This document shows, piece after piece, positions 33,890-44,383 of a stretch of 64,000 bases of DNA. The position numbers were made by a program, and so were the translations under genes. The stretch is taken from the NCBI GenBank assembly GCA_037954665.1, contig JBBMOL010000203.1:124001-188000 (forward strand). The letters are read 5' to 3'. This DNA comes from Laguncularia racemosa. Lineage: Eukaryota > Streptophyta > Magnoliopsida > Myrtales > Combretaceae. The notes below the pieces were generated by a model, which saw only the letters and a list, made by a program, of their open reading frames with translations, was not told the origin of the DNA and did no database searches. Numbering within the stretch: the first letter of the stretch is position 1; each line of letters begins with the position of its first letter.

Positions 33890-33958
33890 CAGGATTCGAA
33901 TTCATGACCGAGGAGCCATTCTACACAAACTGAACCAATACATAGACCAGCTAAGCTA
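33890..33958 (-). promoter_or_regulatory. tRNA-like A/B boxes in the Tat LTR
   Basis: On the minus strand TAGCTTAGCTGG (33958-33947) is a full A-box match and TTCGAATCC within 33902-33890 matches the B-box core. Their spacing, about 45 bases, is as in tRNA genes. There is no acceptor-stem pairing that I can see, so this is not a tRNA gene. Confidence 0.55.
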
Positions 33959-34326
33959 GCCAATTTCTCGTTTCATTATTGCAATTAATTTACCTATAAG
34001 CTAACGGTCTTAATTAATTTTTATTGATTTGAGGTTCCTGAACTTAACTTAGAATCTCATATTTCCTTATTTTTATTGAAAATATTCATAATTTTTATTA
34101 ATTTTTGTTATTTCGTTATTATTATTATTTAATTTTTTAAAATTTTTTTCATTTACTTTGACTTTATTCATTTTTTTCTTTTCTTTTCTTTTCTTTGTTT
34201 TGTTATTATTATTATTTTTTTTTTGTAAACCAGGCTTTTTATTATTACTATTATTATTATTATTATGCATTATTTATTTATATATTTTAAACAAATCTAG
34301 ACTAGGGCAAAAATGGAGTGTTTATA

Positions 34327-34340
34327 GCTACCCCTCTTTA
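34327..34340 (-). other. Polypurine tract of the minus-strand Tat element
   Basis: The minus strand reads AAAGAGGGGTAGC directly before the LTR start, nearly identical to AAAGAGGGGCAGC before the LTR at 56266. Confidence 0.8.
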
Positions 34341-34479
34341 TAGTGAAGTTCAGATAAAACTTTGCTACAAAGACCAAAAAGACACAATTTTTGCCCTAAG
34401 TCTAAAATGACATACCTACTACCGACAAGATAGGACTTTAATATTTTCCACCTGTTGACGTGGATGGTCTTAAGTGTAG

Positions 34480-35110
34480 TTCCATTTACTAACAAGAATG
34501 GACTTAAATGAGCTGCCAATTATTAACAAGCTTGGACTTAAGAGGCTTGCTAGCTGTTAATGAGACTGGACTAATTAAGTTGTCACCTACTGATAAGGAT
34601 GGACTCAAATAGTTTTCCATCTACTAACAAGGATGAACTTAAATAGTTTGCCATCTACTAACAATAATGGACTTAAAGGTTTGCTATCTACTAACGAGGA
34701 TGGACTTCAATGAGCTGCCAGCTATTGACGAGCTTGGACTTAAGAGACTTGCTAGCTGCTAATGAGACTAGACTTATTAGGTTACCACCTACTGACAAGA
34801 ATGGACTTACAAGTTTTGTCACCTACTGATGAGGATGGACTTAAATAGTTCATCATCTACTAACGAAAATGGACTTAAATGGTGTTGTTTATTAACAAGA
34901 ATGGGCTTCGAGGTTTGCCACCTACTAATGAGGTTGGACTTAAAGGGTTGCTAGTTATTAATGAGACTAGACCAATTAGGTTGTCATCTACTGACAAGGA
35001 TGGACTTAAAGGGTCGCTAGCTTCTAACGAGACTAGACTTATTAGGTTGCCACCTACTAACGAGAACGGACTTAAAGGGTTGCTAGCTATTGATAAGTTG
35101 GACTTGAATT
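34480..35110. repeat. Minisatellite of ~34-35-bp units next to the polypurine tract
   Basis: Degenerate units built on CCATCTACTAACAAGGATGG and ACTTAAAT repeat about every 34-35 bases. A plus-strand open frame here (34879-35148) is only the translation of the repeat. Tat/Ogre elements are known to carry variable tandem repeats before the 3' LTR. Confidence 0.8.
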
Positions 35111-36639
35111 TATTAAGGTTTGATTGTTTTGGAAAACTTTTCTTTTAAAGATTATCTTCTTTCAAAACTTTTTTTTTTTAAACATTGTTAACAAGCAAAG
35201 ACAATCTTCGTTGGCTTTGACTAAGCGGTAAATCTGCCCCAATAATCACCCACGGTTTCCAAACTTGGGTCTTGGCTCTTGGAATCAAATAACTACATAA
35301 TGACCTATATGATGATCTCTCCAGTAGTTAGGTCTTCTGATTGCACTGAGAGGCATTCAATGATTTCAAATATTCTTGCTTAGGGAATAAGTACTCTACC
35401 ATTTGAATTGTTTAATCAAAGAGGACTTCATCCCACTCTCTTTTAGGTCTATTCTCACACTTAGCCTCTATTCCAAAAATTATTTTCCAACTTGTAGGAT
35501 ACGTTTTGATCAATCCGCTAGGTCTTTTTAGGGGTTGTGGCATAAACTTTTAGTTAATGGCTTAACAAAAGGGATATGATGCATAAGCCAATTTCAAAAA
35601 AGTGATATTCATTTCATCCTGAGTTTATAAGTCAAGAACCTTAAGGATAAATCTCAAATGGGCTTGCCCCAAATTCATGAGCAATTATTACTTAAGTTAA
35701 AATATTTCCTTTGATTAGGAGGATCTCATGAGGGATGGTATTGTGGGTGAGATTGATAGCATAAGCACTATTTCAAAAACTGTTTAGATCACATTTTTTC
35801 AAAAAAAAAATTCACTTCATTTTTGTTTATTCTTTTTTTTTTTTTCTTCTTTCTTCTTTTGTATTTTTTTTTGAACCCCTTTTTCCTTAGCAAGCTTTTA
35901 AGGGAATGAGGATGATTTCTCCTCCAACATTGAGTGTAATATGTGCATGGAGATGCACATGACTTCTAAATGGAGACTCTTCTTCATCTCATGGAAATAA
36001 AGTACCATAACAATGATTACTCTTGAATCAATACGACCAAGGCAAGCATAAATTAGTTTCACCCATTTCTCTCAATCAATGCCCCTATCCTCTTGATTTC
36101 CCTAATGTAGGGTGGTTCTTGATAGGGTTAATCTTAAAAATGTTTCTCCAAAATGGCTCCATGGGGTTAGCAATGGATAATAGTGTTTAAGGTAGAGAAA
36201 TGAATGCTTAGCAACACCTTGACCTATGTACCAAATTCAAGATAGACCTCCTTCAAGGAATGAGTCTAAATTCTGACTGTGATGTCACCTGACTCTCAAA
36301 TGTGTTTAAGGTTAGTGTTTAAGACATGGTTTGCCTCTTCTCATTCTAAACTTTCAAACGACAAGATACCTTTCCCTTATATAAGAAAAGCTTTGATCAT
36401 TTATGCTCGACTTTCACTTGGTTTGCCCCATACTAAATTGGTTGGGTTAAACAAATGCCCCATTAGCTACTTTAAAATGTCCCTAATTAATCACTTGATG
36501 AGTTAACTGCCTTAGACTTAGTTAGTTGGTTTAGTCCTTTGGGTGCCCCATTATTTGCTCAAAATGGATTGCCCCTTTAGGCTCAATTCGCCTACATTGA
36601 TAATGATTAGGTTAGGCTTCTTTAGGTAAAAGACTAAAC
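35111..36639 (-). other. 3' untranslated spacer of the Tat element
   Basis: No domain was recognised on either strand. By position it is untranslated sequence between pol and the minisatellite. T-rich and A-rich runs occur near 35160 and 35800-35870. Confidence 0.5.
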
Positions 36640-37195
36640 AAACTAAGATGGCATGGATTATTCGATTATTGTTTTTGAAAAATCTAAAATAACTTAAGTT
36701 TGGGGGAAAAAGTCATATTAATTTAAAAAAAAAACTATAAGTGATAAAACCCAAAATGCTAGATTTTAATAAAAAAAATTTATACTTTATCCCTTATTCT
36801 TATTCTATTCATTTAACTAAAAACCTTAAACTAAATACTTTATTCTTATATATTTTTATCATTTTCACTTGTTCCTAAGATTTTTATTTAAACTAAGATT
36901 TTTACCTATTTAATTTAATTTTTTATATTTTTCATTTTTATATTTTTATTTCTATTTTCCAAACTTATACTAAAGATTTTTATTTTTATATCTTTTAAGA
37001 TTTTTATTCTTATGCTAAAGATTTTTATTTTCTGTATTTTTTTTTTGTTCATTATTGAGTGATGATATACACCACGACAACCCAATGGGTACTTTATTTT
37101 TTATTTTTAAAACTATAGACAAGTCTAAAATAAATCTAATAATAAATAAAAAAAATATAAAAAAAAAATCACCAACCGAGTTGTTGGATAACTGA
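36640..37195 (-). repeat. Misplaced LTR fragment inside the Tat element
   Basis: Matches 32412-33045 of the element's own LTR, in the same orientation, from the ATGGCATGGATTATT block through ACACCACGACAA to the ACCAACCGAGTTG block. It sits exactly where the integrase core should be, which implies a recombination or template-switch event. Confidence 0.85.
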
Positions 37196-37199
37196 GGCG

Positions 37200-39790
37200 A
37201 AGAGCTTTGACATATAAAGCTTGACTCTTGACATGATTACTACATATGCCAACATGCAGCTCATATAGTACTTACTAGACTTCCTCTAGCATTAAACATT
37301 GAATGTAGGGGAGGCTAAATCCTCATCAATAGAGTTGATCCCCTATAAGCATACACCAAGTTACTTTGCACAAAAACTTCCTTACCTCCTTTTTTTCTCC
37401 TAGAATGTTGCCATCCTTAAGGTATTCCGCAAATGGGTCCATCTAGCAATGGTTGGTCAATGCTTTTGTCGAGCAGGTATTCAATGAGTACCTTCTTATC
37501 CAACTTAGTGAGGCTAGTCAAAGCGAGTTTGGACAGCGTATTTACCTCGGAGTTTTTGACCTGCGGAATTTTAGTGATACTCCATACTAAGAACTCCGCT
37601 ACACCTATATGAGGTCCAAATATCTAGTCATACTATTATCGTTGACTAAATAGTCCCCTCTTACCTATTGAACTAGTAATTGGGAGTCTGAGAAGATTTC
37701 CAACCTCTAAGCTTCGACATCTTTCACCAGCCTCATCCTTGTAATGAGGGCTTCATATTCAACTGCATAATTACTAGAGAGGGACCTAAAATTTAATGTG
37801 TAATGTATTTTCATCCCATATGGCCCTCTTAAAACCTGTTCTCCACCTCAAGTAGACGATCTATTAACATGGTGAGTCTACCTCTAAATTTCTTCAACGA
37901 TAGGAGCCTTTTCTCCTGCAGTATATTCCACTACAAAATTAGTCAAGACCTACACCTTAATGGCATCCCTTAGTCGATACTAAGCTCTATATGCAGTCAA
38001 TTTCAAGGCATACATGACCATTTTCCTAAAAGCATCAAGCTCTTGTAATGTCTAGCGAAGTGGTTGATTCGTTAGGATAACCACTTAATGGGCCTCGAAG
38101 CTTCCTTATAGATATCACTACTACTAAGGAAAATTTTTCTCCCTTAGAATATCTTATTTTAGGTCCTTGAAGAACATCACTTACATAGTACATGGGCTTA
38201 TGCTGCCTTCCATCAGCTTGGACTAAAATTGTGGAAAGGGCTTGTTTACTTACAAACAAGTATAAGTACAACTCTTCTTCAAGGACCGGCTTTGATAAAA
38301 CCAAGTAGTAAAAAAGGCTTTCAAATCTTCAAATGCCACTTGGCACTACTTGGTTCATTGGAAATTTGACGAGTTCATCAAAATTTTGAAGAACTCCATA
38401 CATCTATCAATTGCCTTGGACACAACTCTACTTAAAGCAACAATTCACCCTATGAGGTGCTAGACATCCTTGACAATTCTCAAGGGCTGCATCTTTAGGA
38501 TGGCTTGAATCTTTTCTGGAATCTCCTCTATGTCTTTAACAGTAACCGTGTACCCTAAAAACTTTCCTAAAGTAACCCCAAATGCACATTTCCACTGGTT
38601 TAGTTTCATGTTGCCCTTAGGGTGTCAAAGGTTTCTTAGAGATCCTCAATATGGTTGCTAGGTTGCTTACTCTTAACAATCATGTTGTCTACGTAAACTT
38701 CCACGTTTTGCCCAATCTATGGCTTGAATATTGTTGTCACTAAATGTTGATGAGTTTCCCCCACATTCCTTAGTACGAAGGGCATTATGTTTTAGCAATA
38801 TGTGCCAAAATTGGTGACAAACAAAGTATGGACTTAATTGGCTTCATGCATTATGATTTGGTTGTAGCTTAAGAAGGCATCCATAAAGCTCGGAAGGGCA
38901 TGACTTGAGGTTAAGTTAACTAACTGGTTGATCCTTGGGAGGGGAAAACAATCCTTTAAGAAAGTTTTATTTAAATAAGTGAAATCAATACACATGCGCC
39001 ACTTCCCGTTGGATTTCTTGACTAGCACGCAATTAGCCAACCAAATGGGGTAGGGTTCTTCCCTCACAAAATTGGCTTAAAGCAATGTCTACACCTCTTC
39101 CTCAATTGCCACCTACCTTTTAGGGGCAAAATGGCGTCCCTTCTATTTTATCACCTTGAAAGCCAAGTTAATATTAAGATAGTACATGATTATCTTTAGT
39201 GGGATGCCTAATATGTTTAACAAAGACTAGGCAAAAACATCTTTGTTTGATTAGAGGAAGTCGATGCAGTGTAGTTTTAGCTCAGTAGGTGTTGACTTTC
39301 CCACATGTATAGTCTCGATCTCCTCAGCTGGCTCTCCCTTGTTACTTGACTTTTCCTCCGGCTTAGCTTCAATAGTGAGAACCTTCCCCTCGTCAATGCT
39401 TATAAGTAGCACGATCTTGCCAACTGCTGGTCTCCTCGGCATGTGTCAACCCCCATTTTAGTAGGACTTTGGCTTTTAGATATGCCATGGAGGAGATTAT
39501 CTTGAAGGCATTCTAACTTAATCTCACTATTATGACAATATAGGAAGACCAGCAGTTGACTACAAGGAAATCAATGAGCTATTTAATGGCATTCTCATCA
39601 TCATCGAGCTCTATGGGGAGAGAAATTATCTTGGCAACTCATATAAATCTTGGTTATATGACTTCAACTTAGCCTTAAGCTTTAGCTTCATTTGATCATA
39701 TGCTAACTTAAATATGATATCGTCGAGCTGCTGGTGTCAATTAACACTTTCTAGACTTCAAAGCACTGATCCGAGATGATATGACTAGTA
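37200..39790 (-). pseudogene. Tat-lineage pol: protease region, RT, RNase H, extra RNase H, integrase start (broken)
   Basis: RT is at 39067-38834 with NCVLVKKSNGKWRMCIDF and FPLPRINQLV. RNase H is at 38304-38035 with ALSTILVQADG. The additional archaeal-type RNase H expected in Tat elements is represented by its C-terminal part near 37560-37440. An integrase zinc-domain start (ELHVGICSNH) lies near 37290-37200. The region at 39780-39250 is protease/linker by position. Stops and shifts are very frequent. Confidence 0.7.
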
Positions 39791-39793
39791 CAT

Positions 39794-41221
39794 TGATAAG
39801 TGTTAAAAGAACCTTATTTATAATATGTATTGAATATGATTTTTTATGAATTTATCAAGAAAAAGACATTTAAGTGCTTAATATTTGATTTCAGGGTTTA
39901 AAGAGTGCAAATTAAAGATTTAAATAAGATTTGAATGAAAAAGAAGCGAAATATGGAAAAATATGAGAAAAAGTGATTTTTACATGTGCACAACCTTCTA
40001 CATGGTCGTGCTGATGCTAGTGCTAGGGAGTAAAAAGTGATCAGAATGCATCGTGCAATTGTGTTCTAGCTGTTGCACAGGTGGTGCAAAGAGTCGTGCT
40101 GAAGAAAGAAATCCACCCAAAGAAGAAACTGCAAGAATTTCGAAGTGCATAACCTCAAGCACGGTCGTGCAAAAACCGAAACGCCAAAATTTTATGTTTC
40201 TCCAAAGTACACAACCCCAAGCTTGGGCATGCACCAAGCCGTGTATGCGACAAAAATTCCCAAACAATAAATACTCGCTTTTTTACAAAAATTGGGGATC
40301 TGATTTTATTTTTTCTCATAGCCACTTTAAAAACCCTAGGAGAGCAAAATTATGTATTTGGAGAGCAAAATCGTTAGAACATCATCGAAAATCACAAAAC
40401 AATTACAGGAGTTTATTGTTTTCATCATGAATCATTATTGCTTCTCTAGATTTCTTGTTATTATTGTAGATTCTATATAGGAGTAGATTTATATGCCCTA
40501 CATCTTAAGAAACTCTAAACCATGTGATTGAATTACTTATTGATTAATTAAAAGTTTATGTCTTTGTATCATGTGTTTTACTGCTGTGTAATTAATTTAT
40601 GCACGTAAATTGATTATATGTATGATTCTTGTTAGATAGAGAGGGGTCTCATCTAATAGGATAAATCTTCATAAATAGAAGGATTGCACGTTTTACCTAG
40701 AGGTAGGAAGACTTTAATTTTTTGCATGCAAATTTAATCTTTATTTAGGAATTGTGAACTTAATGAAATCTTGTTGGGCGATAGTGAGGGAGAGGTCTCC
40801 ACTATTCCGTATAAGGTTATTAATTAATTAACTTGGGGGAGTAATTAGTTTAATTAAGGATTCCTACAGTGCAAAGCATAAATAATTAATTAATCAATAC
40901 CTTATTATAAGAAAGTTAGAGTTTAGGGTAGATCAAGATGAAGGGTATGTCTTTGTGATTGAATTCATTTTTTATAGCGATTATAATTAATCTTAGGATT
41001 ATTAGATTAGCTAATTAGTAATTTAATTTATCAATCTCACATTAAAATTTAGACTAGATAGTAGAAAAGTGATAATACTAGTACTTGTTTCTAAGATCCT
41101 TGAGGATGACACCTGTAGCAATCTATACTATATTAAATAGGTGTACTTGCTTAGCTAGGTCATTAGATTTCTTTAGGTTAATAAATTTATAACTTGATAT
41201 GATCGAATAAACGACCCATCA
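39794..41221 (+). repeat. 5' LTR of the Athila element
   Basis: Begins TGATAAGTGTTAAAAG and ends ACGACCCATCA; 1428 bp. The primer site follows four bases later. It contains GTCGTGC/GCACGAC-type motifs near 40000-40170, related in kind to those near the window's right end. Confidence 0.85.
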
Positions 41222-41225
41222 AGTT

Positions 41226-41245
41226 TTTGGCGCCATTACCAAGGA
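41226..41245 (+). other. Athila-type primer binding site
   Basis: TTTGGCGCCATTACCAAGGA differs at a few positions from the usual Athila site TTTGGCGCCGTTGCCGGGGA. Confidence 0.85.
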
Positions 41246-41351
41246 TCTAACAGAACAATATTAGGAAAAACCTTATTATCTGCTACATTAGTTATTTATT
41301 TTATTTGTTTTACTTCTTTCTACTCTCCTTATCTTTAGAATACTCTAACTT

Positions 41352-41738
41352 ATGGCTGTTGCTTTTGTGGTGCATGACAAGGACTCCCCTCCAACACTTT
41401 TAATTTAGACTCCGAGATTGAGAGAACACTCCGCAAGATTCGCAAGAATACAACTGTTGAATCTTTTAGACAATTAGAAATCAAGGGAGGAACATCTATT
41501 ATAAAAGTCACAACAACAGTGAAGGACATGGAATCAATTGTGGAGTTTTTAAATAGTGGGATAAGATTACTAGAGAATATTAAAGAGGAAACACGGGATA
41601 CCATGGCTAAGGATCTACCCAAGACTAATCTAGACTATGCAAGGCCAACCTTAGATGGAATAGGGCCAACCATTATGAAGCCCCCCATTAGGGCTAATAA
41701 TTTCGAAATAAAGGGTGTGGTGATTCAACTTTTGCAAC
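41352..41738 (+). pseudogene. Athila gag, N-terminal part (before the nested element)
   Basis: The main frame reads SEIERTLRKIRKNTT near 41410 and then runs open from 41519, with DYARPTLDGIG, PPIRANNFEIKG and the start of the capsid region, until the Ogre-like LTR at 41739. The ATG at 41352 is in a different frame and soon stops, so the N-terminus is damaged. The protein is the retrotransposon capsid precursor. Confidence 0.78.
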
Positions 41739-41839
41739 TGTAAACACCCCATTTCTGACCTTAATAATCAATAATAATTAATTTTCAATCTTCCTTCTAA
41801 TTTACAAAAATAGGAAAAATATTCAAAAAATAAAATAAA

Positions 41840-43352
41840 TGTTAGGTTCTCTAATTTGGTTTTGATGTTAACAAAAGAGGAATAATGTGTAACATATGTT
41901 TGAGCTTGTCAGAAGTTGTTTCAGAAGATAGTAAGTGAATTTTTCTAAATTGAACAAAGAGACAGAAGCTTGTTCAGAACCTTCAACGGTGTTATACAAA
42001 CTGTTTTTGTTCCGTCAGAAGGTATTTCGAAGTTGTGTAGTGTATCCGTAGTTATCGTGTTAACCTTTCAGAAGCACTTTCAGAACCTTTACAACAGGAG
42101 AACAGTTGACAGGTTTATTTCAGAAGCACTTTCAGAACCTTTACAACAGGAGAACAATTGACAAGTTTGCTTCAGAAACTCTTTAAGAACCTTTCATGCA
42201 TGTTACGAATTTTTTCCATATTTCGTTCTAATTTTTGTATTGATGGTTTTTAATAAATTTCAAGGCCTAGCTCCACGTGTCAAGTATATTTGGGTAATAT
42301 ACTTGATGTGTTTTACTAAAGTTAGATTTTATATCATGGGGTTTTTAGTTTACATAAAGTTTTTACAAGATTTTATTCAAAGATTTTATTTTATGATAAA
42401 GTAAGATCATATAAGATTTACAAGTTTTATCAAGCTTTAAATCTAGATATTTGTGCTATATTTTGGGAGATCCAGCAGTTACAAAGATAAGGATAAGAAA
42501 TATGGTTGTTACATGAAGATATAGTTCCACAACATATGGGATATCAAGATAAGGTTCCATAATGTAAGGGATATCTTCAACAAACTTGATCCAAAGAATA
42601 TCTCCAAAGATCTCAGTCAAACTGATTTATCTAAGTTTATCCTCATAAAAAATATCACGGAATGCAGATTTTCTTCAACAAGTTCAACTTATTTTTGAAA
42701 TACAAAATTTCAAAAATAAATTCAAGCTTGTCACGTGGAACTCCATGAGCGTTATATTCTCCAACAAAGTAACCGTTACGTCCTCTACATAAAAGGAATG
42801 TTCAGTTGAAATAAACAAGAGAGAACGTTCTTCTTAGAATCAAGCACACGGAAAAGTTAAAAAGCTTATACATCTTCAGGTGCAAAAATTTTTCTTACAT
42901 ATACATGTGATCCAATTTATAGAGAAATTTTGATATTCCTCACTATTATTGTGATTCCTTTCTTGTATAAGGAATTGAGAGTTGTTTCATCATTGTAGTT
43001 TGAGTGATTAGCTTAGTGAAGAAGCTAGAAAGACTCAGCAGTGAGACTTCGCCTTGAAGAGGCCTATTTTGTATACTTTCGATTTGATTGATATAGTGAA
43101 ACACAACCAGTAAAGATAACCGAGACCCCAGCGTGGAGCTGGAAGAGAGGACTGACGCTCGAGGCAGAACCTCTATAAATCTCTAAGCATTCTATTCTTC
43201 TCTACTCATTTTATTTATTGCACATTATTGTTTTTCATTTTTGTTACTCACGTCATTTTGTTAGTCAAGAGACTTTGGATGATTTGCAAAAATTGAAATT
43301 TTAAGTAATTAATCAATTCACCCCCTCTTGATTAATCTAATTGGGACCAACA
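41840..43352 (+). mobile_element. SIRE/Maximus-type Ty1-copia solo LTR
   Basis: Starts TGTTAGGTTCTC and ends TTGGGACCAACA, flanked by ATAAA at 41835-41839 and 43353-43357; 1513 bp. The ending with ATTCACCCCCTCTTG shortly before is characteristic of SIRE-type LTRs. The 3' LTR of the host element (near 56355) shows the empty site. No internal sequence is present. Confidence 0.92.
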
Positions 43353-43518
43353 ATAAATAGGAAAAATACATCAATTTTGGAAAATAATTGTAGAAATAGT
43401 AATAAAAGGGATTAAATAATTTTTACAAATTTTTGGAATTTCAAAAAAATACAAAAATAATAAAAATCGCATTGCATATATGCAAATTGCGAAAATAAAA
43501 AAAAACGAGTAAGTGGGC

Positions 43519-43584
43519 TAGCCCAGTTGGTCTGAGCCATGGCCTTGTGCACGCAGGGAAAGGGTCAGGTTGTGGGTTCGAAAC
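43519..43584 (+). promoter_or_regulatory. tRNA-like A/B boxes in the Ogre-like 5' LTR
   Basis: TAGCCCAGTTGG (43519-43530) and GGTTCGAAAC (43575-43584) match the pol III A and B boxes at tRNA-like spacing. The downstream copy in the 459-bp duplication keeps only a mutated B box near 44034. The 3' LTR has TAACCCAGCTGG at 56531-56542 and a decayed B box near 56586. Confidence 0.55.
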
Positions 43585-43632
43585 AAGGGGGAGGCAGATT
43601 CCGCGTTTTGCAATTTTCTTCCTCGCCCAGGA

Positions 43633-43653
43633 CACGTGTCAGCAGCTGATTGG
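43633..43653 (+). promoter_or_regulatory. G-box and inverted CCAAT module in the LTR
   Basis: CACGTG (43633-43638, within GACACGTGTC) is followed by ATTGG (43649-43653). The same pair is at 56647-56667 in the 3' LTR and, reversed, at 5877-5897 in the solo LTR. G-boxes bind bZIP and bHLH factors; use here is inferred. Confidence 0.6.
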
Positions 43654-43916
43654 TCGACACGAACACACGCGCCGGGTGCGTGATCTTCTTCTTCCTTCGT
43701 CCGAGATCATCGTCGGTAGGGAAAAAATCGAATTTCGGCCATTTTGATTCGATTTTTTGCACAAATCCAACAGATCTTTAACTAAAATAGGATAAACATC
43801 ATCCAATTGGAATCAAATTGATGGATTTACACAAATCAGATATGGGTTTTTCAACCGAAATCCGATTTGCCTCAATCGGAGGAAATCGGAGCTTATCCAG
43901 CTCAATTTCTTGCGTC

Positions 43917-43924
43917 TATAAATA
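43917..43924 (+). promoter_or_regulatory. TATA box, first copy, Ogre-like 5' LTR
   Basis: TATAAATA, in the context GTCTATAAATAGG, conserved in all related LTRs here. Confidence 0.65.
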
Positions 43925-44375
43925 GGAATCGGGGGGAGGAAGCCAAATCACGGATCAGAAGTGAGAAAAAGAGAGAAATCAAAGCTTCGCCGAAGTTCCT
44001 CGAGCCGCAACGCAAGGAAAGGGTCAGGTTGTGGGTTTGAAACGAGGGGGAGGCAGATTCCGCGTTTTGCAATTTTCTTCCTCGCCCAGGACACGTGTCA
44101 GCAGCTGATTGGTCGACACGAACGCACGCGCCGGGTGTGTGATCTTCTTCTTCCTTCGTCTGAAATCATCGTCGGTAGGGGAAAAATTGAATTTTGGCCA
44201 TTTTGATTCGATTTTTTGCACAAATCCAACAGATCTTTAACTAAAATAGGATAAACATCATCCAATTGGAATCAAATCGATGGATTTACACAAATCAGAT
44301 ATGGGTTTTTCAACCGAAATCCGATTTGCCTCAATCAAACGAAATCGGAGCTTATCCAGCTCAATTTCTTGCGTC

Positions 44376-44383
44376 TATAAATA
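44376..44383 (+). promoter_or_regulatory. TATA box, second (duplicated) copy
   Basis: TATAAATA, exactly 459 bases after the first copy. Transcripts from this site would start inside the original R region. Confidence 0.65.

Larger units (their letters stand above)
31534..34326 (-). repeat. 3' LTR of the minus-strand Tat element
   Basis: The inner border is the TGTTTATA-type end at 34326, next to the polypurine tract; the outer border is placed at TGTCAAAACG (31534). It shares with the LTRs at 4239 and 41739 the GTCGCCACC block near its 3' end, the GGCAAAAATGG block near its 5' end and the tRNA-like boxes, but it is clearly a different subfamily. It contains a 76-bp tandem duplication (32263-32414) with an inverted partial copy at 32439-32478. 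Confidence 0.7.
31534..39793 (-). mobile_element. Tat-lineage Ty3-gypsy element, rearranged, minus strand
   Basis: On the minus strand, pol remnants (39790-37200) are followed by an out-of-place LTR fragment (37195-36640), a 3' untranslated region with minisatellite, a polypurine tract and a 3' LTR (34326-31534). RT reads like Tat-lineage elements. Integrase is cut after its zinc-binding start. The right side ends at the Athila LTR at 39794; since Athila probably inserted into it, the gag half and 5' LTR may lie to the right, outside the window. Confidence 0.72.

Noticed and set aside
34879..35148. 89-codon plus-strand ORF with repeated NETR and GLKGLL motifs
   Set aside because: It is the translation of the ~34-bp minisatellite in an untranslated part of a minus-strand element.
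40053..40430. 125-codon ORF in the Athila LTR
   Set aside because: It lies in non-coding LTR sequence; no domain and no start context support it.
43519..43584. True tRNA gene in the LTR
   Set aside because: Only the A and B boxes fit. No acceptor stem or anticodon arm could be made, so it is listed as a tRNA-like promoter pair, not a tRNA gene.
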